A DNA stretch of 27,309 nucleotides from Lingula anatina (GCF_001039355.2 NW_019775471.1:278745-306053); one strand, 5' to 3'; counted from the first letter of the stretch, positions 19,222-27,309 are shown. The notes: generated by a model from the letters alone, not told the origin. Numbers and translations: made by a program.

Positions 19222-19929
19222 GTATTATATTATTAATCTTTTACTGGTCAATGTGAACCAAAAAGCCATATGTACATTTATGTTCCAGTTACTGGGGCTT
19301 GCATTTGCATGTTAAATATAGTCCAGAAGATTTGAAGGGTGAAAAATGTGTCGTCTTATAATACAAAGGAACTTGGTTAGTTATGTTGATGCGTAAATGC
19401 CCGTGAAAGGCAAGCAAATGGACTTTGCTTTGAAATATCTCCAGGTCTTGTCTGCAAAATCATCCAGCAGCACAGCAAAAAGAAAAATGCATGATCAGCT
19501 CTGGTAGGTCAATAAGAAAACAGCCAGTAAGAATTGAGGTTTTGTCAGTGTCCTATGAGAAACAGCCAAACAATATTTTAAAATCCAGTTTCCAGAGAAA
19601 CATCAGTGCATGAGAACATGTTGCATCAGAGGAAAGTGGTATTTTTACACAAAAGAAGGAATCTGCAAAACCAACCAGAAAGCAGCAGCAGCGCTGGTAG
19701 GCAAGAGGGATAAAGCAAAAAAGTCGAGGAAGCAGCCTCTTTTCCTAGTTGACAGTGCCAGTGATCATTCCTTGCATGATTTGGCCAGACAAGTCTTCTC
19801 ACTACCAATAGAATTACATAAGGCGACTACATAGTTCTCATTGTTTCTAATGGACGAACAAGCACAAAACATCTACAGTATATGACAACTACAGGAAAAT
19901 TCATCTTGGAATCATCTTAAAACACCTTA
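19219..19929. other. No supported gene
   Basis: A 74-codon plus-strand frame (19610-19834) has a Lys/Ala-rich middle but no recognised motif, splice sites or start context. The rest is plain AT-rich sequence. Confidence 0.45.
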
Positions 19930-21260
19930 TGTCATTTTTTATTATCCTCTGTCACCAGAATAACACCAGAAATTAATTATGTACTTCCAAAATAGTAACG
20001 ATTGATGTATTACGATCACATGAAAGTCCAATTGCTCAAAAAAGGTAAATTATGCCATAATTTTAAAATAGCAATAGGCTCTTGGATATGAACAACAGAA
20101 TAGCTAACAGTAGTCACCATAAAGTCGAATAAGCCATGCTGGTCTCTTGCACTTAATCTATGTCTGGCAAAACCATTTTATAATTGTTATATAACATATT
20201 TTCCCACAAATTTGACTTCAAGACGTATACAAGCGAAGGTGAAGACGTAAGCCTGTATTGGTGTTGGAGCCTTGTAATATTTTCTTTTTGTATTATATCT
20301 CAGAAGATATAAGACACATGACTTCTACAACTCAAATGAAAAGAAACTATGTATAACATGCTAGTGTAAGAGCAATAGCTTCAAATTGATGAGTGATGCC
20401 TTACCCGTATTTCAAAATTATGTCTGGCGGCCATCTTGGATTTTAGGATCAAAATGGCTAATAAATTGACTCCAAAGCACCAAGTATGTGTTCTTTACCT
20501 TTAATTAAGCCAATTTGGTCTCTTACACTTGTTTCAAGCTCTTTAGGATTTTATAAAACATTTTGTTCTAATTAGACTACATGGCACATGTAAGTCTATT
20601 TGACAACTTAAGCCTACATGCATATTGATTTTAGAGGCTAAAATAGTTTGTACTCACATATTATGAAACAGATAATGTATTCTGCACCCGAAAATGATAT
20701 ATAAAATAATTACTCATTTACAAAGATGTAATACATATATTTTCAAAAAGCGAATTATGCCCAATTTCAAAATGTTTTTTGGCGGCCATCTTGGATTCGA
20801 GGGGCCTCCATAATAGTAAATATGTGTTTTTTTGCTCATAATATAGTCCAATAGCGATGGTGTATAAAAAAAATTGCATTGAGATATATTTGAATACGGG
20901 TTTTCAATATCCATGGTTTTGCAGCGTTCACACATATCTTGGTAGGCACTTAAAACACCCTCTTTGTCCCTTCAAATCACCTACTATCACCAGAACAATA
21001 TTGAAATTGACTTTTGCACCCCCAAAATAGTAGGAATCTATATACATATCAAGTATATATAGGCCAAACGCTTCAAAATTCAACATAAAATAGCATAATT
21101 ATGTCCACTTTCAAAATGGCAGGTGGCGGCCATCTTGGATTTGAGGCACAAAATGGCCACCAATTGCTTCCAAATGATCAAAGATGGGTTCCTTGTCCCT
21201 AATTTAGTCAGGTTTGAAATTCTATACATGTTCCTAGGCCAAAAACTGATGGAATATGAT
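19930..21260 (+). repeat. Diverged ~350-bp tandem repeat with YY1-type motif
   Basis: Four related units can be aligned by eye. The phrase GGCGGCCATCTTGGATT anchors three of them (20426, 20781, 21125; spacings 355 and 344), and a decayed version is near 20075. Flanking phrases recur at the same offsets: AATTATG.C..TTTCAAAAT before it and (T/A)CCAAATGATCA/CTCCAAAGCACCA after it. A TCACCAGAA(T/C)AA block occurs at about 19955 and 20988, three periods apart. Old, degraded satellite or tandem element. Confidence 0.7.
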
Positions 21261-21282
21261 ATATTACATACTTTGGCACCTA

Positions 21283-21312
21283 ATTTGCATAATTTATGCT
21301 AATTTATGCATC
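21283..21312 (+). promoter_or_regulatory. Clustered octamer-like ATTTGCAT/AATTTATGC motifs
   Basis: One ATTTGCAT octamer followed at once by two AATTTATGC phrases, ending in ATGCAT. This is the POU/Oct recognition vocabulary, just past the ~350-bp repeat. Probably part of a repeat end; regulatory use is speculative. Confidence 0.25.
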
Positions 21313-21435
21313 GATAGAGCGTGTCTCTTTGGATAAAAATTTTTCTTTTGCCCAAGGAACATTTATGCCAAGTTAGACATTTTTACTATAAAATGCAGCG
21401 TTTGGCCATTTTTTGGTCCTTAACAAGCCTACTAA

Positions 21436-21914
21436 TTTTGCCCTGATATAATCCTCCTCTGGGCTGAAAACCCACTTCCTGGATATGGGAAGAGACGATT
21501 TGTTGTGACCAATATGCTGGTATCTAATAACAGTGCAAATAAGACGGATCCACAGAAACATTTGCTTATCAGATCCCCCCATATTCTGTTTCCTACTGGG
21601 TTATTTCATCGTCTGATCATCCATCTTCTAAGGAAGTATAAACTCAGAAATTTAAAAATAATATCCCGGTTGTCGGGTTTGACAGCGCCTCCTTCCGCCT
21701 GGCAGATAAACAGTCGTTGCAACTCGCTATTAAAGATAAGGCCATAAAGCTGTTTATAACTAATGCTACTGGAATCCCTCCAAAACTTCACATAAACTCA
21801 GAAGCAAGAAAAACAGTTAAAAACGAGTTGTCAGTTCTTCTGCACACATACTGCCCCAGGATGGATTTTGGCTACTGTATCAGGTTAAAAATGACGGACC
21901 CAATATTCCAATAA
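21436..21914 (+). pseudogene. COR-like domain fragment (Roc-COR protein relic or exon)
   Basis: COR domains follow a Roc GTPase in LRRK/DAPK-type proteins and mediate dimerisation. After a TAA at 21433 the frame reads WAENPLPGYGKRRFVVTNML, then RSPHILFPTGLFHRLIIHLL, which matches the usual COR pattern of a hydrophobic strand, then (L)P.GLF.RL(I/V). Near 21660-21680 the frame must change to continue with VGFDSASFRLADKQSLQLAI, KLFITNATG and RKTVKNELSVLLHTYCPRMD, ending at TAA 21912. The frameshift has no plausible intron at the junction, so this is likely a pseudogene or an assembly error. It lies about 2.7 kb upstream of caspase exons on the same strand. The family assignment is by pattern and moderate. 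Confidence 0.45.
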
Positions 21915-23017
21915 ATGCACAAGACGTCAAAACGGGCAGTTCCATAGAGAACTCTGAAGTGTCGGTAGATTTGAGGCTATATCTTTTTTGGTTTTCCGGT
22001 AAGCAGATTGAAATATCATGTATTGTTGTTGTGTTTTTAACATGTAACATGCATTCCGTGTTAATTTGTCCACAGATCTTAACATTTTAAAAAGATCCCT
22101 GATTACTCAACATGTAATGTCTGAAACCAAATACCATTAGAAAATTTATGTTTGATTAATTTAAATGTCTAAAACCATTTACCCAGAAAAAGGTATTTAG
22201 TATATATTTGGAAGGATATTCCTATTTTCGACATATATTTTTAAAATATTGATTTTTTTACAGTAACACTAATGACATGCAATGTTAGTTATTTCTTATG
22301 AATACTCAATTGTTAGTGCGATAGATTAAAAAAAATGCTTAATTAGAAATTAATGGGAAAATTGATATTAATCTACCCTTCCTAAATGAACTAGGTACTT
22401 ATTTGTAACATTTTATTAGCAACAAAAGGTAAAAAATCGATTTCAGATTCTACTTAAACATACACACTTGTCATTTAATATGGAATATTTTTTTCCAAAT
22501 CATAATTCCTCAGTTTTTTTCCTATTTGCGGGCTGGTAAATGAAAGTAAGGATTAAAATCGTGTTTAAATAGCTTTTGATAACTTATTTGTTGTCATTGT
22601 GACATCAGTTCGTTAATTGAATTCGCCAGTGAAGGAAACAAAAATACATTGCCTATTCTGTGTCATACGACAACCATTGAAAGCGATATTTTGGATCTCA
22701 ATATTTCCCAAATTATCGCCTTTAAAAGAGTTACACGCCCCACAAAGGATCATCATGTCAGTGTCTAGTCACAGGAATGGTGACTGTTATTCCGGACCTC
22801 ATCTTGCTGCTACCAGAGATATGTTTTTAGAGTTTAATCTGCAATAAAATTCCAGGCAACGATCAAAACTTATCCAATTTGGTTTAGATTTGTTGAAGGA
22901 CAGGCAGGCCGTTGATTCGGCGAGTAATGACCTACACACATATTGACTAGGTGGTTTAAATATGACGATTTTGATGACCAAGGTAGGTGCTCATTTCCTT
23001 GGTTCTGTATGAACCGG
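21915..23017. other. AT-rich stretch, no gene recognised
   Basis: Mostly T/A-rich non-coding sequence. An open stretch on the plus strand at 22617-22847 has no recognisable domain. Nothing else supportable. Confidence 0.45.
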
Positions 23018-23640
23018 TTATTTCGTCGTGCAAATTAAAATTGTTCCTAAGGTACCCCCTATCAAATGACAGTCTAGTGGCCCCCAGATTATTCCTTTAT
23101 CTTTTTTGATCTGGTTCAGGTTTTCATCAATGACTACCATTGGTGTTTTGGCACCAATGTGGTATTCACTCAAAATACTGACGCTGTCAATGACTCTAGT
23201 CACTTCAGAAGTGTCACCCGCCTTGTCGTAGGCCTCGACAGGATGTCTGTAAACTCTGTTTTGAGCAGTTAAGCGGTACAGGTTAAATCTGACCTCAATA
23301 AAGAAAGACACACGGTTTCAGTGTTCTACCCAGAAACAGTCATTGTCCCCAATACATAAGAGAAACAGACGACGGTGTTTTGCTGTTTACATTGGCTTCC
23401 TCAGAGGTCGTTTGGTATCCTAACCTGCTGAAACCAGTTTGCTAAGATCCTTGAAAAACGCGTTTTGGTGACAAATTGCCCCTTGGTCTGAACGGACTGG
23501 GTGGTTTCTGTTTAGTTGCAGCAGCCTTTCCTGAAGGACAGTGAGTCCTGTACCCTGGTGGTAAGATGTCGACACATTGGGCATTGCCTCTGTGTAGGTA
23601 AATCAGCCTGGGCGTAACTTTTCAAAACTGTGCACACCAT
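23018..23640 (-). pseudogene. Unidentified protein-coding relic
   Basis: On the minus strand two readable parts share a coding look and direction. The upstream part (about 23600 to 23420) reads VSTSYHQGTGLTVLQERLLQ and then LNRNHPVRSDQGAICHQNAF before a stop. The downstream part (23311 to 23018) includes VSFFIEVRFNLYRLTAQNRV, YRHPVEAYDKAGDTSEVTRV and PMVVIDENLNQIKKDKGIIW, followed by a Gly-rich end and TAA. Upstream of it, GDNDCFWVEH is followed by a stop. Base composition is closer to coding than its surroundings (local GC is higher). No family recognised; a broken host gene or transposon gene are both possible. Confidence 0.35.
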
Positions 23641-24252
23641 TTCGTCTGACACAATGATCTGTCTGGAAATGTTTGTTTTATCGCGCCATTGTTGCGCATA
23701 TTGTCACTTTTGTAAAACACTACTTAACTCATTTTATGGACTGCAAAACCGACCATTTGCATGCAAAAATTCAAATTCTTCGATTCAGTAGTTGCCGACA
23801 TATGGATACTTTTTGACAGAATGCTTCCCTAAAGTCAAGCTTTGACCAGCCCAAAGGAGGAATACCCAATTAAATCACTGCATATTAAACAAAGCAGCAG
23901 TGCAACAGGCATGGTAGTCAGTTAACTGGTAGCGACACACCTTACTCCACACTTCTCCAGTCAGGTATCTTATATGAGATCCGAGTTTTTTTTTTTAATA
24001 AAAAGCGCATTTTTACCTATAGGTATACCTTTGAAACTAAAATATGCCATATTAAATAGCAAGTCTGTATAATGAGTCAGCAACCTGTGATAACAAGTCA
24101 TTAGCCACATGTCAATGAGAAATAAAACCAAAATTGATAATCATTTCAGAATGACACTTAGATTTCGAAAAAAAAGTACGGCATTTGATAGGAGATTAAT
24201 TATTTTGATGGGACACTAAAGGCCAAGTGACAATATATAATATATATAAGGC
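23641..24252. other. Upstream of caspase exons; no supported gene
   Basis: AT-rich sequence with A/T homopolymers. No exon with caspase prodomain (CARD or DED) similarity was recognised here. Confidence 0.45.
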
Positions 24253-24272
24253 CATTCTTACCATTTTAGCAG

Positions 24273-24350
24273 TCCCAGAGTATCAAGATCCTTGTGCAGT
24301 CAGGTGTCCTGAAAACGAGGCAAGTTGTGAGCTTTTAAATACGTTTGTGT
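24273..24350 (+). CDS. Possible small upstream exon of the caspase gene
   Basis: After a candidate acceptor (CCATTTTAGCAG) the plus strand reads PEYQDPCAVRCPENEASCEL in a coding-like way. It could be a linker exon between prodomain and p20. The downstream donor is unclear (a GTGTCC inside, or beyond 24330), and the stretch runs into a MITE at 24361. Weak evidence. Confidence 0.25.
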
Positions 24351-24360
24351 CTAAGTACTA

Positions 24361-24449
24361 CCCAGCAAACACAGAACGTTATTATAACGATACCATAACA
24401 TATGTCCAAAACGTTTTGGTAACATTATAGTAACGTTGTGTTTGCTGGG
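24361..24449. mobile_element. Small palindromic MITE (CCCAGCAAACAC ends)
   Basis: An 89-bp near-palindrome: the left arm CCCAGCAAACACAGAACGTT pairs with the right arm AACGTTGTGTTTGCTGGG, with two extra bases on the left, and the interior (TTATTATAACG/CATTATAGTAACG) continues the pairing. Foldback elements with CCCAGCAAAC ends are common in animal genomes. No clear target duplication is visible. Confidence 0.7.
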
Positions 24450-24610
24450 CATTATCCTCACTTGCACAAGTTTTAGTAAGACCACGGAATTACATGTACT
24501 TGTATATACACAATCGTCAGGAAAATCGGACACACAGGCATAAATGCGCACTTTTCACTGTTACACTTGCTATGAACATCACATAAAGACGGTGTATATG
24601 TGCGTTTCAG

Positions 24611-24781
24611 TACAAGAACAATTCCGAACCAAGGGGTCGTGCACTCATCATCAACAATAAGACATTTTCCGTGGACTGGCTTCCAAAACGTGATGGTACC
24701 GAGGTAGATGTTGATGCCTTGAGGAAACTCTTCAGTTACCTCCATTATGAGACAGACGTTGTCAATGACCTGACTGCAAAT
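24611..24781 (+). CDS. Caspase exon: start of p20
   Basis: Cysteine aspartyl protease of apoptosis or innate immunity, cytosolic. This exon follows a TTTCAG acceptor and ends at GTGAGT, 171 bases, phase 0 at both ends (57 codons). It opens with YKNNSEPRGRALIINNKTF, the conserved first strand of p20 (RG.ALIINN..F), and continues with KRDGTEVDVDALRKLFSYL. The Arg of R-x-G there is the usual P1-Asp-binding residue, and the helix and following LHYE.DVVNDLTAN are typical. A 558-base intron separates it from the next coding exon. The subfamily cannot be fixed without the prodomain and p10; the prodomain exon is not recognised upstream. Confidence 0.92.
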
Positions 24782-25339
24782 GTGAGTTCATTCATGAGAT
24801 GATTGTGTGTTTGTAATAGAATGAATATCGTAAAAGCCAAATGGCTTTTAGGCTTCCAAGACTGACATACATTTTGGTGATATCTAAATATATTTATCAG
24901 TGACACAAAGATAATACGATTGATTCTTGAACCTTTTGATTCAAAACAAGTATTGTCAAACAAACATTTCGGTCACATTTTATAATGTTTATCTATTTCA
25001 CTGCAATATACTTTTCTATTAAAATGAAGCTTTTCACTCGTTTCCGTTCATGGCATGTATTTGTATTTATATGAGAGACGCATGGTATAGTTATATACAG
25101 ACAAACATGGAGTATAATCTACAAATATACCGCCATACATGTATGTCCGTCCTCGGTGGCTACTGCCTTTCACATTCTCTGTTAGCGCCAATTTTAAATT
25201 GATGCTGCCATTTTGCTTTACACTCTTGTTGATAACCCAATTCCGTATATACCACGTCTCTGCAGTCATTGCGTGGCATTTTGTTTGAAGTACACTGTAT
25301 GTTTTTATGTCACATCTTCGTTTATTTTAATGTGTTAAG

Positions 25340-25559
25340 GAAATGAAGGAAGAAATAGAACAAGAAAGTCGAAGAGACTATCACAAGAACTACGATTCTT
25401 TCATCTTGTTTCTACTGAGCCATGGTACCAAGGGTGCTGTTTATGGAACGGATGGCTATCAATTGCCCTACAAATATATTAAGACCATTTTGAATAACAA
25501 GAACTGTCCCGGCCTGAGGGGCAAACCGAAAATGATATTTATTCAGGCTTGCCAGGGAA
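25340..25559 (+). CDS. Caspase exon: catalytic His and Cys of p20
   Basis: Exon of 220 bases between a TTAAG acceptor and a GTAAGT donor, phase 0 to phase 1, in frame with the previous caspase exon. It reads MKEEIEQESRRDYHKNYDSF, then ILFLLSHGTKGAVYGTDG with the catalytic His in SHG, and ends PKMIFIQACQG with the catalytic Cys in QACQG. Both active-site residues are intact, so nothing here suggests a pseudogene or catalytically dead homologue. Length and residue order match the executioner/apical caspase fold. Confidence 0.94.
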
Positions 25560-25840
25560 GTAAGTTATGGGATGTATAACGCATGTTTGAATACCTCTGA
25601 TGTAAATAATATGCAGCGTTAGTCGTTTTTAACTAAATTATTAAACACGTGTATTTATATGTTAACCTGTATTAACAGTTTGTCTCCTTTAGTTTATATT
25701 CAGCCACACGAAACGAATGACGTTTAGTACTATGCTTTTGTTTAAGTTGTTAATACTGATATCAATTCTACCCATTGTGTAAACGTGTAATCCTCATAAG
25801 AGCGTATAGTATATTTAATTTTTTTCCCATATTTACCCAG

Positions 25841-26002
25841 AGATAAAGGGCAGTGGGTCACTGCCGGATGGGCAAACAATTCAACAGCCACAGCAAGCAC
25901 CACTTGAAGCAAACTTTGGCGATGAGATACCCGATGCGCCACACGAGTCATTCGCTGATCCGATCATGTCCGATTTTCTCGAGGTCCATGCGACATCACC
26001 AG
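25841..26002 (+). CDS. Caspase exon: p20-p10 linker
   Basis: Acceptor TTTACCCAG, donor AGGTACTT, 162 bases, phase 1 at both ends and in frame with the preceding exon. It begins KIKGSGSLPDGQTIQQPQQA and continues acidic and Pro-rich (GDEIPDAPHESFADPIMSDF). This has the composition of an interdomain linker, which in caspases is cut after Asp during activation; several Asp residues are candidates. The expected p10 exon (GYVSWR-like substrate pocket) is not found before the undetermined base at 26372. Confidence 0.8.
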
Positions 26003-26371
26003 GTACTTCGGCCGTGTCGCTTTGTATGCCATTTTAACATTAGCTTAGGCCTTACAAATATGATTCTCGTCAGAAAAAATCAAAATGATAATGTACACGT
26101 ACGTGGTGATACTGGGTTTTATGGCATTTTGCCTCAGGTAGAAAATGTTGTGTATTTTGTGGTCTTTTGACATATTGTGAAGTGTTGTATTGTACATATA
26201 TACTGTAACGCGACGCGGCCGTCCGCCTCGAATCGGCGACGACACCCCGACGCGGTGTGGGATTGATGTTGCCTGTACCTTGGGGAAAGTCTATCCCCAA
26301 CCTTCGGAAATAAAAAAAACATGTATTACATTTCCAATATGATTATTAAATCTCCAAACATTGAATACATA
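26003..26371. other. Region after the last caspase exon: GC-rich patch and hairpin, no p10 exon
   Basis: A CpG-rich patch (26207-26262, phrases such as GCGACGCGGCCGTCCG) is followed by a perfect 7-bp hairpin (26280-26286 with 26294-26300, loop AAGTCTA) and then AATAAA at about 26310. The composition differs sharply from the introns around it. It may be a repeat end (LTR or SINE-like) or part of a transcript end. No caspase p10 motif is readable in any frame. Confidence 0.5.
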
Positions 26372-26372
26372 N
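26372..26372. other. Undetermined base (N), possible assembly join
   Basis: The only ambiguous base in the window. The caspase gene is incomplete to its left and the carrier gene lacks its first exon to its right, and a tandem duplication starts at the next base. A contig junction or collapsed repeat is likely. Confidence 0.6.
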
Positions 26373-26523
26373 TGCCTATAGCATGATGGGTGACCTTGGG
26401 TCTAAAGCTGAGTGTCATTATCCTGCAATATTCTATGTATGCCTATAGCATGATGGGTGACCTTGGGTCTAAAGCTGAGTGTCATTATCCTGCAATATTC
26501 TATGTATGCCTACAGCATGATGG
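26373..26523 (+). repeat. 67-bp tandem duplication, 2.25 copies
   Basis: The unit starting TGCCTATAGCATGATGGGTG occurs at 26373 and 26440 identically and begins a third, partial copy at 26507 (one change, TACAGC). It sits directly beside the undetermined base. Confidence 0.95.
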
Positions 26524-26640
26524 CAGGATTTAGAAATAATCAGTTGCTTAAAACATAAAAATTGTATGTATTTTCAGAATAAGCACATGCTTTGCTATCT
26601 GAATATATTAAAGTCTGTGCATGTTTTGATGATATTTCAG
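26524..26640 (+). other. Intron before SLC25A26 exon; no first exon seen
   Basis: AT-rich intron sequence ending in a TTTCAG acceptor at 26640. The N-terminal exon of the carrier, which should encode the start of transmembrane helix 1, is not recognisable here. Confidence 0.5.
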
Positions 26641-26797
26641 GCTGGAGCAGCAGCTGGGCTGTGTGTGGACTTAGCTTTGTTCCCAATTGATACAGTAAAG
26701 ACAAGACTGCAGAGTGAACAAGGTTTCTTTAAAACTGGTGGCTTCAGAGGCATCTATGCTGGTATAGGGGCAACTGCAGTAGGTTCTGCACCTGGAT
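26641..26797 (+). CDS. SLC25A26: Mitochondrial S-adenosylmethionine carrier, exon with first signature
   Basis: Inner-membrane carrier that exchanges cytosolic SAM for matrix SAH, supplying methyl groups to mitochondria. The exon lies between TTTCAG and GTAAGT, 157 bases, starting in phase 0 and ending in phase 1. It reads [20 protein letters not shown], giving helix 1 and the carrier signature P-x-[DE]-x-x-[KR] (PIDTVK), then [20 protein letters not shown] and [12 protein letters not shown] of the matrix loop and helix 2 start. The short loop with QGF.K.GGF.GIY is typical of the SAM carrier rather than other SLC25 members. The next exon continues in frame. The first exon is missing from view. 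Confidence 0.9.
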
Positions 26798-27090
26798 GTA
26801 AGTGACATATTAGGACACATGGGAAATGTGTTAGATAAGAATGCGGTTGAGATTTTAATAAAATGTGTTAAAGGAAAATGTGGTTTCAAGATTGTGATAA
26901 AATGTGTTAGATGAGAATGCGGTTGAGATTGTCGTCAGAAAGCTAACCAAAAGTGGTTAAATAGAGTGTAATCATGTAACTGTTAGCTGATGTCATTGAA
27001 GGTAAATGTGATTAAAATTAGTAAAACAAAATACAATTGTCGAAATATGTAGTCTGCGCCAATGTTTAAGTTATCTTGTTTTAATTTCAG
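26798..27090 (+). other. SLC25A26: Intron within SLC25A26
   Basis: A 293-base intron with GTAAGT and TTTCAG borders. It contains a duplicated phrase (AATGTGTTAGATAAGAATGCGGTTGAGATT and AATGTGTTAGATGAGAATGCGGTTGAG region, about 26826 and 26899) indicating a small degraded tandem repeat. Confidence 0.85.
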
Positions 27091-27203
27091 CTGCATTGTT
27101 CTTTGTGAGTTATGAGGCAGTGAAGGATTCACTTGGAAGGAGGTTGGAAACTGAGCACCTTCAGCCTGCAGTTCACATGACTGCCGCAGCCTGTGGGGAA
27201 GTG
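27091..27203 (+). CDS. SLC25A26: Mitochondrial S-adenosylmethionine carrier, next exon
   Basis: Acceptor TTTCAG at 27090; 113 bases entering in phase 1 and completing the split Ser codon. It reads ALFFVSYEAVKDSLGRRLET and EHLQPAVHMTAAACGEV, covering helix 2 and the start of helix 3 (the MTAA..GEV block that precedes the second repeat's P-x-x-x-x-K signature). The donor GTGAGG at 27204 immediately enters a 40-bp tandem array that repeats the exon end and donor, so the true splice point may be at the first, second or third copy. The remaining exons are beyond the window. Confidence 0.9.
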
Positions 27204-27309
27204 GTGAGGCATTGTGTTAGTTGTGACAGTGTGTGGGGAAGTGGTGAGGCATTGTGTTAGTTGTGACAGTGTGTGGGGAAGTGGTGAGGCATTGTGTTAG
27301 TTGTGACAG
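27192..27309 (+). repeat. 40-bp minisatellite duplicating a splice donor
   Basis: The unit starting TGTGGGGAAGTGGTGAGGC repeats at 27192, 27232 and 27272 with no differences between the second and third copies, and runs to the window end. Each copy contains the exon-end codons for Gly-Glu-Val followed by GTGAGG. Confidence 0.95.

Noticed and set aside
19610-19834. 74-codon plus-strand frame with Lys/Ala-rich centre
   Set aside because: No motif, no splice or start context, no conservation evidence; likely chance.
22617-22847. 76-codon plus-strand frame
   Set aside because: No recognised domain and no exon borders; considered as a caspase prodomain (CARD/DED) exon but the residue pattern does not fit.
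24745-25269. Minus-strand frames across the caspase intron
   Set aside because: They overlap the intron and exon border of the plus-strand caspase and have no homology.
25742-26322. Minus- and plus-strand frames overlapping the caspase linker exon and GC-rich patch
   Set aside because: Plus-strand exon phase and splice borders explain the region; other frames are shadows.
26203-26328. Possible solo LTR starting TGTAACG and ending TTACA
   Set aside because: No matching target duplication (ATATAC against TTTCC) and no second copy; left as an unexplained GC-rich patch.
1-27309. CRISPR arrays, rRNA or tRNA genes, bacterial operons
   Set aside because: No regularly spaced identical repeats with unique spacers, no cloverleaf with conserved A/B boxes, and coding regions are split by introns; the window is animal nuclear DNA.

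Overview
This is eukaryotic, intron-containing animal DNA. It is AT-rich, dominated by transposon relics, and holds two recognisable host genes at its right end, both seen as spliced exons with GT/AG borders: a caspase and the mitochondrial S-adenosylmethionine carrier (SLC25A26 type). The mix of elements (a LINE with an SGNH-esterase ORF1, a BEL/Pao retrotransposon, a Tigger/pogo DNA transposon, foldback MITEs), together with a caspase next to a COR-like fragment, suggests a marine invertebrate such as a bivalve mollusc, lancelet or hemichordate. The sequence alone does not settle which.

Layout. 1-4140 (minus): a decayed non-LTR retrotransposon. ORF1 (4005 to 1703) encodes a J-domain-like N-terminus, a middle domain, a coiled coil and an SGNH hydrolase; an apurinic-type endonuclease (1276 to 284) begins ORF2, and the reverse transcriptase would lie off the left edge. 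4243-5350: a THAP-like fragment (plus) and a fragment of an uncharacterised protein family (minus). 5360-7079: AT-rich, no gene seen. 7080-9903: a TA-flanked Tigger/pogo-like DNA transposon with inverted terminal and subterminal repeats, a frameshifted DNA-binding domain and no visible DDE domain. 10221-12068: a TIR element with a second, foldback-type element nested inside (10756-11696). 12400-14202 (minus): a broken BEL/Pao gag-protease relic interrupted by a 47-base A run. 14478-14930: a 146-bp tandem repeat carrying DR1 motifs. 15071-16817 (plus): a 5'-truncated L1/Tx1-like LINE (RT and C-terminal zinc motif). 16830-21435: mostly non-coding, with an (AT)n tract and a diverged ~350-bp tandem repeat carrying a YY1-type motif.

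Right end. 21436-21914 (plus): a COR-like gene fragment with one frameshift. 23018-23640 (minus): an unidentified coding relic. 24611-26002 (plus): three caspase exons giving p20 with both catalytic residues plus a linker; no p10 exon is seen before a single undetermined base at 26372, probably an assembly join. 26641-27203 (plus): two SLC25A26-type exons, the second running into a 40-bp tandem repeat that copies its splice donor.

The two host genes are unrelated in function (apoptosis or immunity, and mitochondrial SAM import), and their adjacency across the ambiguous base should not be trusted. No tRNA, rRNA or CRISPR array was seen. Assignments come from reading motifs and frames by eye, without database searches.
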